Assembly (NCBI GenBank): GCA_022842885.1
Contig: JALHOR010000054.1
Coordinates: forward strand, 1 to 35,284
DNA: 35,284 bases
Source: Anaerolineae bacterium
GTDB lineage: Bacteria; Chloroflexota; Anaerolineae; Aggregatilineales; Phototrophicaceae
Reading direction: 5' to 3'
Below the pieces are notes generated by a model. It did not search any database and was not told the origin of the DNA. It saw only the letters and a list, made by a program, of their open reading frames with translations. Made by a program: the position numbers and the translations under genes. Below, piece by piece: positions 16,177 through 24,030 of the stretch. The stretch's first letter is position 1; every line of letters starts with the position of its first letter.

Positions 16177-16204
16177 CATATATCGAAATCCGATGCATTG
16201 TCAA
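16175..16204 (-). promoter_or_regulatory. sigma-70-type promoter of the ABC operon
   Basis: On the minus strand TTGACA (16199-16204) is followed after 18 nt by TATGAT (16175-16180). This is a near-consensus housekeeping promoter. The expected start of transcription is about 25-30 nt before the ATPase start codon. Confidence 0.6.
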
Positions 16205-16222
16205 GCACATGGCGCATTGAGA

Positions 16223-16242
16223 GTTTATAAAAATTTATAAAC
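16223..16242. promoter_or_regulatory. AT-rich 20-bp palindrome
   Basis: GTTTATAAAAATTTATAAAC has 8-bp perfect arms around AAAT. It lies between the ABC promoter and the receiver-protein gene, about 90 bp upstream of the latter's start. It could be a regulator site for the receiver gene or the ABC operon. Nine-base TATATCGAA copies at 16179 and 16249 flank it. Confidence 0.4.
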
Positions 16243-16334
16243 GTCGCGTATATCGAATGACAACTTACCTTGTTTTTCGGGGTGGGTTGTTATACGCTGT
16301 TATGCAGCCAATCAACCTGTGGAGACTCGTGTTC

Positions 16335-16706
16335 ATGTCTAACATTATCCTTGTTATCGAAGACAATCCTTGGAATGCCCGCTTAATTGAGGATATTCTG
16401 GAAACACTGAACTATAAAGTGTTGGAAGCGTATAATGGGGAAAGTGGCATCGAAATAGCACGACGTGAACAACCGGGGTTAATCCTGATGGATGTGATGC
16501 TGCCCGGTATCAATGGGATTGAAGTCGTTAAAATGCTGAAGAATGACCCCGAATTAGCACATATCCCGGTGATTGCCCTCACAGCGAGTTCCAGCCAAGA
16601 AATAGAACGGCGCTGTATGGAAGCCGGCTGCATCGCTTATATGACCAAGCCTTTTACCAAAAAAGTGCTAACCGAAACTGTGAAAAAATTCTTGCCTGTT
16701 TCCTGA
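16335..16706 (+). CDS. stand-alone response-regulator receiver protein
   Basis: A 123-residue CheY/DivK-type protein consisting of a receiver domain only. Acidic pocket E9/D10, phosphoacceptor D53 (LILMDVMLPG), T83 and K105 (MTKPF) are intact, so it should be phosphorylated by a histidine kinase. No kinase lies in the window, and there is no output domain, so it must act through protein contacts. The start at 16335 has GGAGA 9 nt upstream; the frame extends 26 codons further without a ribosome site. Its closest look is to the DivK-like receivers often found as orphans. It converges with the second TetR gene with only 3 bp between the stops. Confidence 0.92.
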   Translation: MSNIILVIEDNPWNARLIEDILETLNYKVLEAYNGESGIEIARREQPGLILMDVMLPGINGIEVVKMLKNDPELAHIPVIALTASSSQEIERRCMEAGCIAYMTKPFTKKVLTETVKKFLPVS

Positions 16707-16709
16707 TGC

Positions 16710-17315
16710 TTATGGCGGGGAGGGTGCTTGCAACAACCTATCCACTGTCATCAATAAGCCCTCGACAATTCGTTCTAGGCTGTAACCTTGCAGCAATTGA
16801 AACCGCATCGTTTGCACATCCAACAATAAATACAGGACATCGGCAATATAACTGATGTCGCCTGTGGGCTGTAAGCGGTCTAATAAGCCTAAAATCGTTT
16901 GCCGCCACCAGATATGCGCGGGATGTTGCAGCATGGCAATCGGGTTGCCTTGTGTGGCGACTTCGTTTAAAAGCGCCGTATGGCGATACACATACGATGC
17001 TGCCGCCCCCATAAACCAGCGTAATGTTTCATAGGGTTGCCCCAAATTGCCCATGTGTTGCAGCGTTTGTAGCTGAAAATCGCGCATGGCTTCGTCTAGC
17101 AGGGCATGGCACAAATCGGCTTTATCGCTAAAGTGACGATATAATGTGCCTTTGCCCACGCCTGCCGATTTGGCAATGTCGGACATGGTAATCGTCTCAA
17201 CGGCTTGTTCAGCGAATAAGCGTTGGGCAGTTTCCAGCAAACGCCGCCGATTTCGCACGGCATCCGCACGGGCGACTTTGACATCTGTGAAGAAAATTAC
17301 ATTATCAGTGTTCAT
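16710..17315 (-). CDS. TetR/AcrR family transcriptional regulator
   Basis: A 201-residue regulator with helix-turn-helix at about 42-62 (TITMSDIAKSAGVGKGTLYRHF), a very typical TetR head, and a helical ligand-binding half ending in a Leu-rich region. The start MNTDNV at 17315 (or MIGMNT at 17324) is chosen because the DNA-binding head begins just after it. The open frame runs 70 codons further upstream but would cross the promoter region and the opposite-strand gene. A 19-bp palindrome lies 35 bp upstream and overlaps a TATAAT box facing the small membrane-protein gene, so autoregulation and control of that gene are likely. Confidence 0.9.
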   Translation of the reverse strand: MNTDNVIFFTDVKVARADAVRNRRRLLETAQRLFAEQAVETITMSDIAKSAGVGKGTLYRHFSDKADLCHALLDEAMRDFQLQTLQHMGNLGQPYETLRWFMGAAASYVYRHTALLNEVATQGNPIAMLQHPAHIWWRQTILGLLDRLQPTGDISYIADVLYLLLDVQTMRFQLLQGYSLERIVEGLLMTVDRLLQAPSPP

Positions 17316-17349
17316 GCCTATCATTATAATCCGATTTTTGTCAGAGCAA

Positions 17350-17368
17350 CGTATAATAGTCGTATACG
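17350..17368. promoter_or_regulatory. candidate TetR operator overlapping a -10 box
   Basis: CGTATAATAGTCGTATACG is a perfect 6-bp inverted repeat (CGTATA/TATACG) with a 7-nt centre. It contains TATAAT at 17352-17357 on the plus strand and lies between the TetR start (17315) and the small membrane-protein gene (17405). Size, symmetry and place all match TetR-family operators. Confidence 0.6.
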
Positions 17369-17404
17369 ATTCGGCAGTTGGCATGGATTTCAGGAGGAAT
17401 GACG

Positions 17405-17545
17405 ATGAGTGAAACGAAAAATAACTGGACACCGGAAGAAAAAGCCACATTCCAGCGATTGCTACGCTATGCCTTTTCGATTTTTGCGGCGATTGGGCTG
17501 GCGTTGACCGTGGTGGCACTGCTATCGTCGGCATTGAGTGGGTGA
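17405..17545 (+). CDS. small single-pass membrane protein, 46 aa
   Basis: A short gene with an excellent ribosome site (AGGAGG, 7 nt before ATG). The product has a charged N-terminus (MSETKNNWTPEEKATFQRLL), a hydrophobic helix at about 23-43 (FSIFAAIGLALTVVALLSSA) and ends in LSG. It is a one-helix membrane protein with the basic/acidic N-terminal part probably in the cytoplasm. No family was recognised. A TATAAT box inside a 19-bp palindrome lies 47 bp upstream, shared with the divergent TetR gene, which is its likely regulator. It could be a subunit or regulator of a membrane complex, or a stress peptide; nothing in the sequence decides. Confidence 0.7.
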   Translation: MSETKNNWTPEEKATFQRLLRYAFSIFAAIGLALTVVALLSSALSG

Positions 17546-17603
17546 TAACATGCCTGCGTGATTGTATTTTTCACCCATGACCCTTCGCCCGCTAAATTTC
17601 CGC

Positions 17604-17609
17604 TATAAT
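17604..17609 (+). promoter_or_regulatory. TATAAT -10 box before the Pro-rich gene
   Basis: A consensus -10 hexamer lies 63 bp before the preferred start at 17672 and only 12 bp before an upstream in-frame ATG at 17621. No good -35 partner is visible. Its place argues for the downstream start codon. Confidence 0.4.
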
Positions 17610-17671
17610 AGAACCTATTCATGCATAGTGATATTTTTTTGTCATTTGAATCACGGCGCATAGGGCGTGTG

Positions 17672-18586
17672 ATGACTACTAACGGACGTTTAAACCGTAT
17701 GAAACTCAACCGACTCGAACATGTTCTGACGGTGCTGACGCAGCAGCACAATCTATATCCGGCGAATTTGCCAACGGATATAGAACAACGGTCACGGCAA
17801 TTGGCGAAGCTATTGGCACGCGAAGGCATTTTGGTCTTAGCAGGCGATGTTCCGGCGGCATACATGGCAGACCGTGACCACTGGCTGATACAGTGGGTAC
17901 AAATTCAGGTGCAATTTTATAAGTTGCTGGCAGAAACATTTTTTCCATCGTTTGCCGGGTTTAAACCGCCTGTTTACGCTGACCGTGAACTGCCCGCGTT
18001 GGTGGTCTTTGATACGGACAATGCGGCGGTGACGGATGGCATGGCGAAAATCTTGATTCCCTATGTGGCACTGCGGCATGGGCAAAACCTGATTTTGGAT
18101 GTGGAATTACGCGGCATGATGCAGATGGTCTTGCAAGAGATAGACCCGGCAAAATCGCGTGACCATGATAATTTAACTATTTTGGGTACCCCACTGTTAA
18201 AGCAGTGGTTGGCAAATCCGATTGAACAAATTCCCTTGATAGAACCAGAGCAACCGCTTTACGAAGAATTGCAAACCCAACAGCGCCAACCGATGGCAGC
18301 GCCACCCCTGCCATCGGTAGCCCCGCCAATGCCGATTCCTATCATGCCCAATAAGCCCATGTCGCCCACTTCGCAAGCGAACCCGGTGCCATCCATACCA
18401 CCTGAACCAGCAGCGGCGACAGTGCCACCCAATACATTGCCGGAATTGGATAAACTAATATCGCAGCCTGCCAAAACCGAGACGCAAGAAATGTTTGCCT
18501 CTAAAGTTCCTATTTTTTATGGCAAAAAAACTGGGGGATTTGCCCCATTCCCACCGCCACCCAAAAAGAAAAATGGTGGGGAATAG
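17672..18586 (+). CDS. unrecognised Pro-rich protein, 304 aa
   Basis: Not recognised. Residues about 1-165 look like a folded domain with mixed alpha/beta composition (LVLAGDVPAAYMADRDHWLIQW, ALVVFDTDNAAVTDGMAKILIPYVAL). Residues about 185-270 are a Pro/Met/Ala-rich low-complexity linker, and the end is basic (PPPPKKKNGGE). There is no signal peptide or membrane helix, so it should be cytoplasmic. The start at 17672 has AGGG 6 nt upstream; an in-frame ATG at 17621 is too close to the TATAAT box. It is followed 73 bp later by lspA on the same strand. The folded part may be a scaffold for a partner tethered through the linker, but this is a guess. Confidence 0.75.
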   Translation: MTTNGRLNRMKLNRLEHVLTVLTQQHNLYPANLPTDIEQRSRQLAKLLAREGILVLAGDVPAAYMADRDHWLIQWVQIQVQFYKLLAETFFPSFAGFKPPVYADRELPALVVFDTDNAAVTDGMAKILIPYVALRHGQNLILDVELRGMMQMVLQEIDPAKSRDHDNLTILGTPLLKQWLANPIEQIPLIEPEQPLYEELQTQQRQPMAAPPLPSVAPPMPIPIMPNKPMSPTSQANPVPSIPPEPAAATVPPNTLPELDKLISQPAKTETQEMFASKVPIFYGKKTGGFAPFPPPPKKKNGGE

Positions 18587-18659
18587 GCACTGTTTTTGTG
18601 CGCCACTTGTGCCTACAATCGCAGGATAATGACACACAAGCAGGCGTTTGGTTGGGCTT

Positions 18660-19178
18660 ATGATGCGGTGGCGATGGTTTGTGCCGATTGTCAGTTTGGT
18701 GCTGCTTTTAGACCAAATTTCTAAAAATTGGATTCTGGCAAATCTGGAATTGTACGAATCGATTCCGGTGTTGCCGCCGTTTGTGCAGATTACGCGCAGT
18801 TATAACACGGGTATCGCGTTTGGCATCGGCGATAGTTTGGGCAATTGGTATGTGCTGCTGATTATCCCGATATGTTTGGTCGTGTTCTATTTATTTTTGA
18901 ACGCACCTGCCCACGCGACGACACAACAAATCGGGCTGAGTTTGGTCTTAGGTGGTGCTGTCGGCAATTTGATTGACCGCTTGCAGCATGGCGTCGTGAT
19001 TGATTTTGTGCATCTGATTTTGCCGGATGTTATCTCGAATGTGTCGAATTTTGCTGACCATGCCATTGTGATAGGGGCGCTGCTGGTGCTGTTTGATAAC
19101 ATTCGTCAAGAACGGGCTATCCGCCGAGCAAAAGCCGCCGAGCCGGCGCAAGTTATTGGGCATGAGATGGGCGAGTAA
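18660..19178 (+). CDS. lspA: lipoprotein signal peptidase (signal peptidase II)
   Basis: A 172-residue inner-membrane aspartyl protease that cleaves signal peptides of lipid-modified prolipoproteins at the lipobox Cys. Four membrane helices are visible. Family motifs: NTGIAF at 50-55, GGAVGNLIDR at 98-107 with catalytic D106, and NFADHAI at 130-136 with catalytic D133. Length is normal for the family. Start is ATG at 18660 or the adjacent 18663; the frame also has an upstream TTG. Several lipoprotein substrates with lipobox-type signals lie in this window (Sco1-like, the VWA lipoprotein, the small lipoprotein). The nucleotidyltransferase gene follows after 6 bp and is probably co-transcribed. 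Confidence 0.95.
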   Translation: MMRWRWFVPIVSLVLLLDQISKNWILANLELYESIPVLPPFVQITRSYNTGIAFGIGDSLGNWYVLLIIPICLVVFYLFLNAPAHATTQQIGLSLVLGGAVGNLIDRLQHGVVIDFVHLILPDVISNVSNFADHAIVIGALLVLFDNIRQERAIRRAKAAEPAQVIGHEMGE

Positions 19179-19184
19179 GCTGTC

Positions 19185-19955
19185 ATGCAGCCCACGCCGT
19201 ATCCCTATATCAACACATTGTTGGCGGATGTGCTTGCCCATATGCACATGATTTTGGGCGCAAGATTGATGGGATTATATTTATATGGGTCGCTGGTGAC
19301 AGGCGATTTTGATGATAATGCCAGCGATATTGATTTATTAGCAGCCGTTGCCAGCGATATAACGACCTCAGAATTTGATGCTTTAAACCACATGCATCAT
19401 GCACTGATAGTCACTTATCCGCATTGGGTTGACCGTCTGGAAATTGCCTATCTTGCGCTGGATGCCCTCAAAACATTTAAGCAAAAAACGAGCCAGATTG
19501 CCATTATCAGCCCCGGTGAACCTTTTAATATCAAGGATGCGGGCAAAGATTGGCTGGTGAATTGGTACATGGTACGCGAGAAAGGCGTTGTCCTTTATGG
19601 CGTGCCGCCTACTTCTATCATTGATGCCATCTCCCAAGAAGAATTTCTGCAATGCATTAAAAATCATGCGCGTTCTTGGCGAGAATGGATGCAAGATGCT
19701 CACACTCGTCCCGCGCAAGCATACGCCATCTTAACGATGTGCCGCAGCCTATACACCTGTAAGCATGGGGAACAAATCTCCAAATTACAAGCGGCACGCT
19801 GGGCGCAGCAACAACTCCCACAGTGGTCGAATCTGATTCAACAGGCATTGCTATGGCGGCAAGCATGGCGCGAAGAAGTCCCCAACCCGGAAGCCACTTT
19901 GCCCGCCACGCAGCAATTTGTGTATTTCGTGATTGACCGCATTTTCAACCCATAA
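19185..19955 (+). CDS. AadA-like nucleotidyltransferase
   Basis: A 256-residue protein with a nucleotidyltransferase core: Y-G-S36 followed by the metal-binding D48-I-D50 (GSLVTGDFDDNASDID), as in ANT(3'')/AadA aminoglycoside adenylyltransferases, and a C-terminal helical domain like the DUF4111 tail of that family. It would transfer a nucleotide, usually AMP, to a small molecule. Whether aminoglycosides are substrates cannot be told; many chromosomal relatives do not confer resistance. The gene starts 6 bp after lspA, without integron or transposon sequences, so it looks like a resident gene and not an acquired cassette. It ends at a strong 12-bp hairpin. Confidence 0.85.
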   Translation: MQPTPYPYINTLLADVLAHMHMILGARLMGLYLYGSLVTGDFDDNASDIDLLAAVASDITTSEFDALNHMHHALIVTYPHWVDRLEIAYLALDALKTFKQKTSQIAIISPGEPFNIKDAGKDWLVNWYMVREKGVVLYGVPPTSIIDAISQEEFLQCIKNHARSWREWMQDAHTRPAQAYAILTMCRSLYTCKHGEQISKLQAARWAQQQLPQWSNLIQQALLWRQAWREEVPNPEATLPATQQFVYFVIDRIFNP

Positions 19956-19964
19956 TGCAAAACA

Positions 19965-19996
19965 ACTGCCGGAATGGTGACTATCATTCCGGCAGT
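19965..19996. terminator. strong bidirectional hairpin terminator
   Basis: A perfect 12-bp stem (ACTGCCGGAATG / CATTCCGGCAGT) with an 8-nt loop sits between the convergent nucleotidyltransferase and VIT/VWA genes. On the minus strand it is followed by TTGTTTTG, giving a usable T-tract for the VIT/VWA gene. Confidence 0.8.
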
Positions 19997-20016
19997 CATT
20001 GGTGCTGTTGCTACGC

Positions 20017-22194
20017 TTATTCAGTCACAATTTCGTAGGCTGTCTCACCCAACACCACAATCACGCGCTCACCGAGAGAGAAGAAATCCCCGGCTTCGGG
20101 ATATTCTGTCAACAGCGCAAAATAGGCGTCGCTGAGGAAGATAATTTTTTCGGTGGTGATGGTATCCGGTGTGAAGGTCGTATCCGTCCAGACTTCGCCT
20201 TGCAGAATGAAGGTTTTATCCCCTACGGTTTGAATGGGGCTGGCGACATACCCAAAAAATTCGTCGGCTTCACTTGCTTCACCGCCAACCCCACCCGTTG
20301 TCATAGTAGACATTGGAACAATCGGAGCAGGGGCATTGGCACTTTGCAGATTCAGCGAGGTATCAGCGGCATCTACCGCTGCCGCGCCGCTGGATTCTTC
20401 AGCAAGGATTTCGGCTTCTTGGGATAAGCCAGCAGCGGCGCGTTCCCGTCCGGCTTGGCTGAGAATATCATCTTCTTCAATCAAGAAGCTGGTATACGGG
20501 GTGATGATGCCATAACGAATGCTGAGGCTGATAATGCTATCTACCAATTCTTGGCTTTCGCCGTTTAAGCGAATCGTATTCAGCAAATCACCGATGCGCC
20601 GGGTCGCCCATAAGCGAGCAATGAAGGCTTCACCCCCGGCAAATTCGCCAAACACGTTGCCCGGATAGGTGATCGTCTTTTCAACACCGTTAATCATCCC
20701 GACCAAATTCACCGTTACATTGTCACTGCTACCACGATAGCGCCCGACAATCGTCAATTGCTCCCCGGCGAATAAGTCGGAAATTTGGCGGGGATACAGC
20801 AGTTCAGTTTGTACACCATCCATCGTCAGCGTAATGTCGGTCATGACTGGGGCGCTGATTTTGTTATATAGACCTGCGACTTCTTCATCAATGCGTTCTG
20901 TGGGGCGCACATACGACCCCGAACCACGAAAATCACGCACGATAGCATCCAGCAAGAAAGTATCCACATCATCGCCCACGCCAAATGTGAAAATACGAGC
21001 ATTCGATGGCGCGAGGGCGGCTAAACTGCTCAAAATTTCTGGCGTGTCTACTATGCCTTCTGTCGCCAAACCATCGGTTAGGAACAGGATGTTAAACGGG
21101 CGTTCCTGCACATAACTCAGCGCCGTAGATAAGCCACCATGAATATCCGTGCCACCTTCAGCAAAGAGCGTATAAATCCAATCTTTGGCGGCACTGGCTT
21201 GGTCTGCTGCCAGCAGTTCATTGGCATACACGCGCCAACCCGTGCTGAAGGAGACAACATTAAAACGGTCTTGCGGATTCAGATTGTCCAAAATATAAGC
21301 AGCGGCGGTTTGTGCTTGTTCCCATTTCGTGCCACTCATGCTGCCGGATTGGTCTAACACGATAACCACATCTTTCGGCACAATCTGCTCATCGCTGATG
21401 AATAGCGGCGGCTGTACCATCATCAGGAAAAAGCCATCTTCGGCGGCACTGGCACGATAGGTCAACATATTAATATCAATCAATTCGCGTTGGGTGCCAT
21501 AAAAGAGTGTGAAATCGCCCTGCGGCAGATAATTCGTGGATTCAAATCCAGTGCGAATTTCGGTATCGCTCATGCGGCTGAGGACAATATTATGCGTGGG
21601 AGAATACACATTGCGGATATTATCATCATCCACCACAGTCACGCTGATGCTCATCTGCCCAATAAACCGCGCGGTACTACCTGCGTTCATCGGATAGACA
21701 TATTTCAGCAAGCCATTTTCGGCTTCTAAAACTTGCCCATACGCAATTTCGATTTTACGCGATTCGCCCATGGGAATCGGGAACACGCTGGCTTGGATGA
21801 CATCTTGCCCGATGTATTCTAATAGTGCCGGGTCACGATATTGGCGCACAATCTCGTTATAGATGCCACGGGCTTCATCAGCAGGCAGAATTTTGGCTTC
21901 AATGGTTTGTCCATTGACGTACATCGTCAATTGTTCAACGGCAGCCCCTTTGGGCAGCGGAAAAATAAATGTGCCTTCTGCCAGCATATCGCCATTGTTG
22001 GTGAACTGCATGGAAACTTGGGTGGTCGCAAGTTGATTTTCAATCGTGACGTTGACACGGTGATAATCCAATGTCAGCCAATTGGGGTCGGTGGCAACAC
22101 CGGGCGGGGGAATGACCATGCCTTGCGCGGCAGCGGGCAAACTGGTCAGAAGAAGGGCAAATAACACAAGTAACAATCGCAATCGAGACAACAT
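20017..22194 (-). CDS. secreted VIT and VWA domain protein
   Basis: A 725-residue exported protein resembling inter-alpha-trypsin-inhibitor heavy chains. Signal peptide at 1-24 (cut after AAAQ-type site). VIT domain at about 40-165 (IFPLPKGAAVEQLTMYVNG, ADEARGIYNEIV). VWA domain at about 274-450 with intact MIDAS D281-x-S283-x-S285 and GGTD for the threonine site. The C-terminal third is beta-rich and then Ala/Ser-rich. Bacterial VIT/VWA proteins are surface or periplasmic metal-dependent adhesion or complex-assembly proteins; the partner is unknown. AAGGAG lies 8 nt before the ATG. An inverted repeat around the ribosome site is noted separately. Confidence 0.9.
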   Translation of the reverse strand: MLSRLRLLLVLFALLLTSLPAAAQGMVIPPPGVATDPNWLTLDYHRVNVTIENQLATTQVSMQFTNNGDMLAEGTFIFPLPKGAAVEQLTMYVNGQTIEAKILPADEARGIYNEIVRQYRDPALLEYIGQDVIQASVFPIPMGESRKIEIAYGQVLEAENGLLKYVYPMNAGSTARFIGQMSISVTVVDDDNIRNVYSPTHNIVLSRMSDTEIRTGFESTNYLPQGDFTLFYGTQRELIDINMLTYRASAAEDGFFLMMVQPPLFISDEQIVPKDVVIVLDQSGSMSGTKWEQAQTAAAYILDNLNPQDRFNVVSFSTGWRVYANELLAADQASAAKDWIYTLFAEGGTDIHGGLSTALSYVQERPFNILFLTDGLATEGIVDTPEILSSLAALAPSNARIFTFGVGDDVDTFLLDAIVRDFRGSGSYVRPTERIDEEVAGLYNKISAPVMTDITLTMDGVQTELLYPRQISDLFAGEQLTIVGRYRGSSDNVTVNLVGMINGVEKTITYPGNVFGEFAGGEAFIARLWATRRIGDLLNTIRLNGESQELVDSIISLSIRYGIITPYTSFLIEEDDILSQAGRERAAAGLSQEAEILAEESSGAAAVDAADTSLNLQSANAPAPIVPMSTMTTGGVGGEASEADEFFGYVASPIQTVGDKTFILQGEVWTDTTFTPDTITTEKIIFLSDAYFALLTEYPEAGDFFSLGERVIVVLGETAYEIVTE

Positions 22195-22196
22195 TT

Positions 22197-22229
22197 TTCA
22201 CACTCCTTGATAAAATGCATTTGTGTGAA
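22197..22229 (-). promoter_or_regulatory. inverted repeat overlapping the VIT/VWA ribosome site
   Basis: In the leader, TTCACAC (22223-22229, reverse strand) can pair with GTGTGAA (22197-22203, reverse strand). The 3' arm begins next to the AAGGAG ribosome site. A 7-bp stem with a 19-nt loop could limit access to the site. Weak, and possibly chance. Confidence 0.25.
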
Positions 22230-22318
22230 GAACGCTGTGTTCAGGTGCTTTGTTCCCTTTTGAGGCAGAGTATGCTACGCTCATGCTCGTAAAAAATGAT
22301 AAAAATAGAGGAGATGAG

Positions 22319-22753
22319 GTGCAATTTAATCTGCTTACTGCCCAAGAATATGCCGCGGCTGGACGCCTTGAAGATTGGATTCATGCTTATCTGACAACCG
22401 GCGAATGGGCGAATCATGGGTTGTCGAATGGCTTAAAATTACAACAGCGGTATTGGCTTGGTCCCTTGGCATTGCCACTGGCAAAGCTCAATCGCGTCTG
22501 TGGTCCCGAAGCCGAGATGGAATATATCGAGCCTGTGGATGGATGGGAACAGCGCATTGGTATTTTGATGCAGAATATCCAAGCATTAGAAGACGTGCCA
22601 CCCCTCATTATTCATCATCGAGCAAATGATTTGAGTATTCGGGATGGTAATCATCGGCATGAAGCACTACGGCGTTTGGGGTACGAGTCTTGCTATGTTT
22701 TGTTATGGTATGATGATAGTGTGTCATGGGCAAATAGCTGTTATCGTGATTAA
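22319..22753 (+). CDS. ParB/Srx-like domain protein, 144 aa
   Basis: A small single-domain protein. After an N-terminal LLTAQEYAAAGRLEDWIHAYL helix, it has WLGPLALPLAKLNRVCGPEAEMEY and, near residues 103-118, the ParB-type motif D-G-N-H-R-H-E-A-L-R-R-L-G. ParB/Srx folds bind nucleotides: CTP in ParB, ATP in sulfiredoxin. There is no DNA-binding helix-turn-helix, and no parA or parS is nearby, so it is not a chromosome-partition ParB. The start is taken as GTG at 22319, with GAGGAG 5 nt upstream, because the conserved part begins right there; the frame stays open upstream to 22250. Function unknown. Confidence 0.75.
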   Translation: MQFNLLTAQEYAAAGRLEDWIHAYLTTGEWANHGLSNGLKLQQRYWLGPLALPLAKLNRVCGPEAEMEYIEPVDGWEQRIGILMQNIQALEDVPPLIIHHRANDLSIRDGNHRHEALRRLGYESCYVLLWYDDSVSWANSCYRD

Positions 22754-22866
22754 TGCCCAAACAGCAGCATGATATTAGGGACGGAATTTCTAATATCCGA
22801 GTAACTACACCATTTTAAGCATTTGGCTTTTAATAAACATTGATTTGATGGAGATACAGACCCTTC

Positions 22867-24030
22867 ATGCCTTCTAAAATTTTTATCAGCACGGGTGACG
22901 ATGCTGACAGCCGCATGTACCTAAATACTGTGCAGGCAGCGTTATTTCGTTTGAACGATTTTCCGGTGACAGCGTTTAGCCTAGAAGATGTGGTGCAGGC
23001 AGATACCGACCGCTTCGCTGCTGCTCGCAGTTTGATTGATGACGCGCAATTGTTCATTGGGATTTTTCTGGATTATGGCGCGGTGCCAGCGGGACAAACG
23101 CAATCGTCGCTAGAAGCTGAATATCACTATGCCCATGAGCGCGGCTTGCTCTGTTTGATTTTTGTGCCAGCCGAACAGCTTCAAAATGCCGATGAGCGTT
23201 TCCGGGCATTTTTAGACCATCTGATGCAGAATCATGTTATTCAGACGTTTACAGATGCCGCTGATTTGCAAGCACAAGTTGTCCAGAATATTGGCAAATT
23301 TAAAGAGACACAGCGCCATTTTCGCAAGTTGCAACCACCGCCCCTCCAATTCCTGCCAACGCCAGAGCGCGGTGAGGCAGATGTAGATATAGACCGCGTT
23401 GATGCTGAATCCGTCCCACCGGTTAATCTGGAAGATGTGGTCAAACAAGCCCTCACCATTGCCGCCGATGACCTAGAAGCCATCGTCCGCCGTGCTTTGG
23501 AATTGCATACCGCGCATCATGCGGTCAAATCGGCGGGCATTACCAATGGGATGCGGGTCAATCCTATTTTTGGTGCGCCCATGACCCAAAGCCAATTTCA
23601 ATCCGATATTTTTATGATTACACCGTTTCGCCCCGAATTTGATGCGATTTATCAAAATGTGATTCGCCCGGTAGTATCCGAACTCAACCTGACGATTAAA
23701 CGCGGCGATGATTTTGCTTCGCTGAGTGGCTCGATTATTAACGAGATTTGGGCGGCGGTGAATGCGTGCCGGTTGGTCGTCGTCGAAACGACCGAAGTGA
23801 ACGCCAATGTTTATTATGAATTGGGCATTGCCCATACATTGGGCAAACCTGCCATTTTGCTGACGCAGGAAAAAGAAGTGCAAAAATTACCGTTTGATAT
23901 TCGCCATTTGCGTTTTATCGTCTATGAGAATACCATACCCGGCGGCGAAAAGCTGGAAGCCGATTTGAAAAAAGCGATTATCTGGATTTTGAACGACCTG
24001 AAAGGACAAAGCCCCAATGGAAATGAGTAA
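22867..24030 (+). CDS. DUF4062 protein with TIR/deoxyribosyltransferase-like C-terminus
   Basis: A 387-residue soluble protein with two Rossmann-like parts. Residues 1-110 match DUF4062 (KIFISTGDDADSRMY, LFIGIFLDYGAVPAG, S81-LEAEYHYA, LCLIFV). A linker at about 150-240 is Pro-rich, then helical. Residues 247-378 resemble the nucleoside 2-deoxyribosyltransferase/TIR-like superfamily of predicted nucleotide-binding domains: DIFMITPFRPEFDAIY, RGDDFASLSGSIINEIW, then VNANVYYE318-LGIAHTLGK, with E318 at the catalytic-Glu place. Such domains cleave or sense nucleotides in known conflict systems. The stop overlaps the start of the DinB-like gene, so the two are translationally linked. The double architecture is clear; a defence role is inferred. 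Confidence 0.8.
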   Translation: MPSKIFISTGDDADSRMYLNTVQAALFRLNDFPVTAFSLEDVVQADTDRFAAARSLIDDAQLFIGIFLDYGAVPAGQTQSSLEAEYHYAHERGLLCLIFVPAEQLQNADERFRAFLDHLMQNHVIQTFTDAADLQAQVVQNIGKFKETQRHFRKLQPPPLQFLPTPERGEADVDIDRVDAESVPPVNLEDVVKQALTIAADDLEAIVRRALELHTAHHAVKSAGITNGMRVNPIFGAPMTQSQFQSDIFMITPFRPEFDAIYQNVIRPVVSELNLTIKRGDDFASLSGSIINEIWAAVNACRLVVVETTEVNANVYYELGIAHTLGKPAILLTQEKEVQKLPFDIRHLRFIVYENTIPGGEKLEADLKKAIIWILNDLKGQSPNGNE

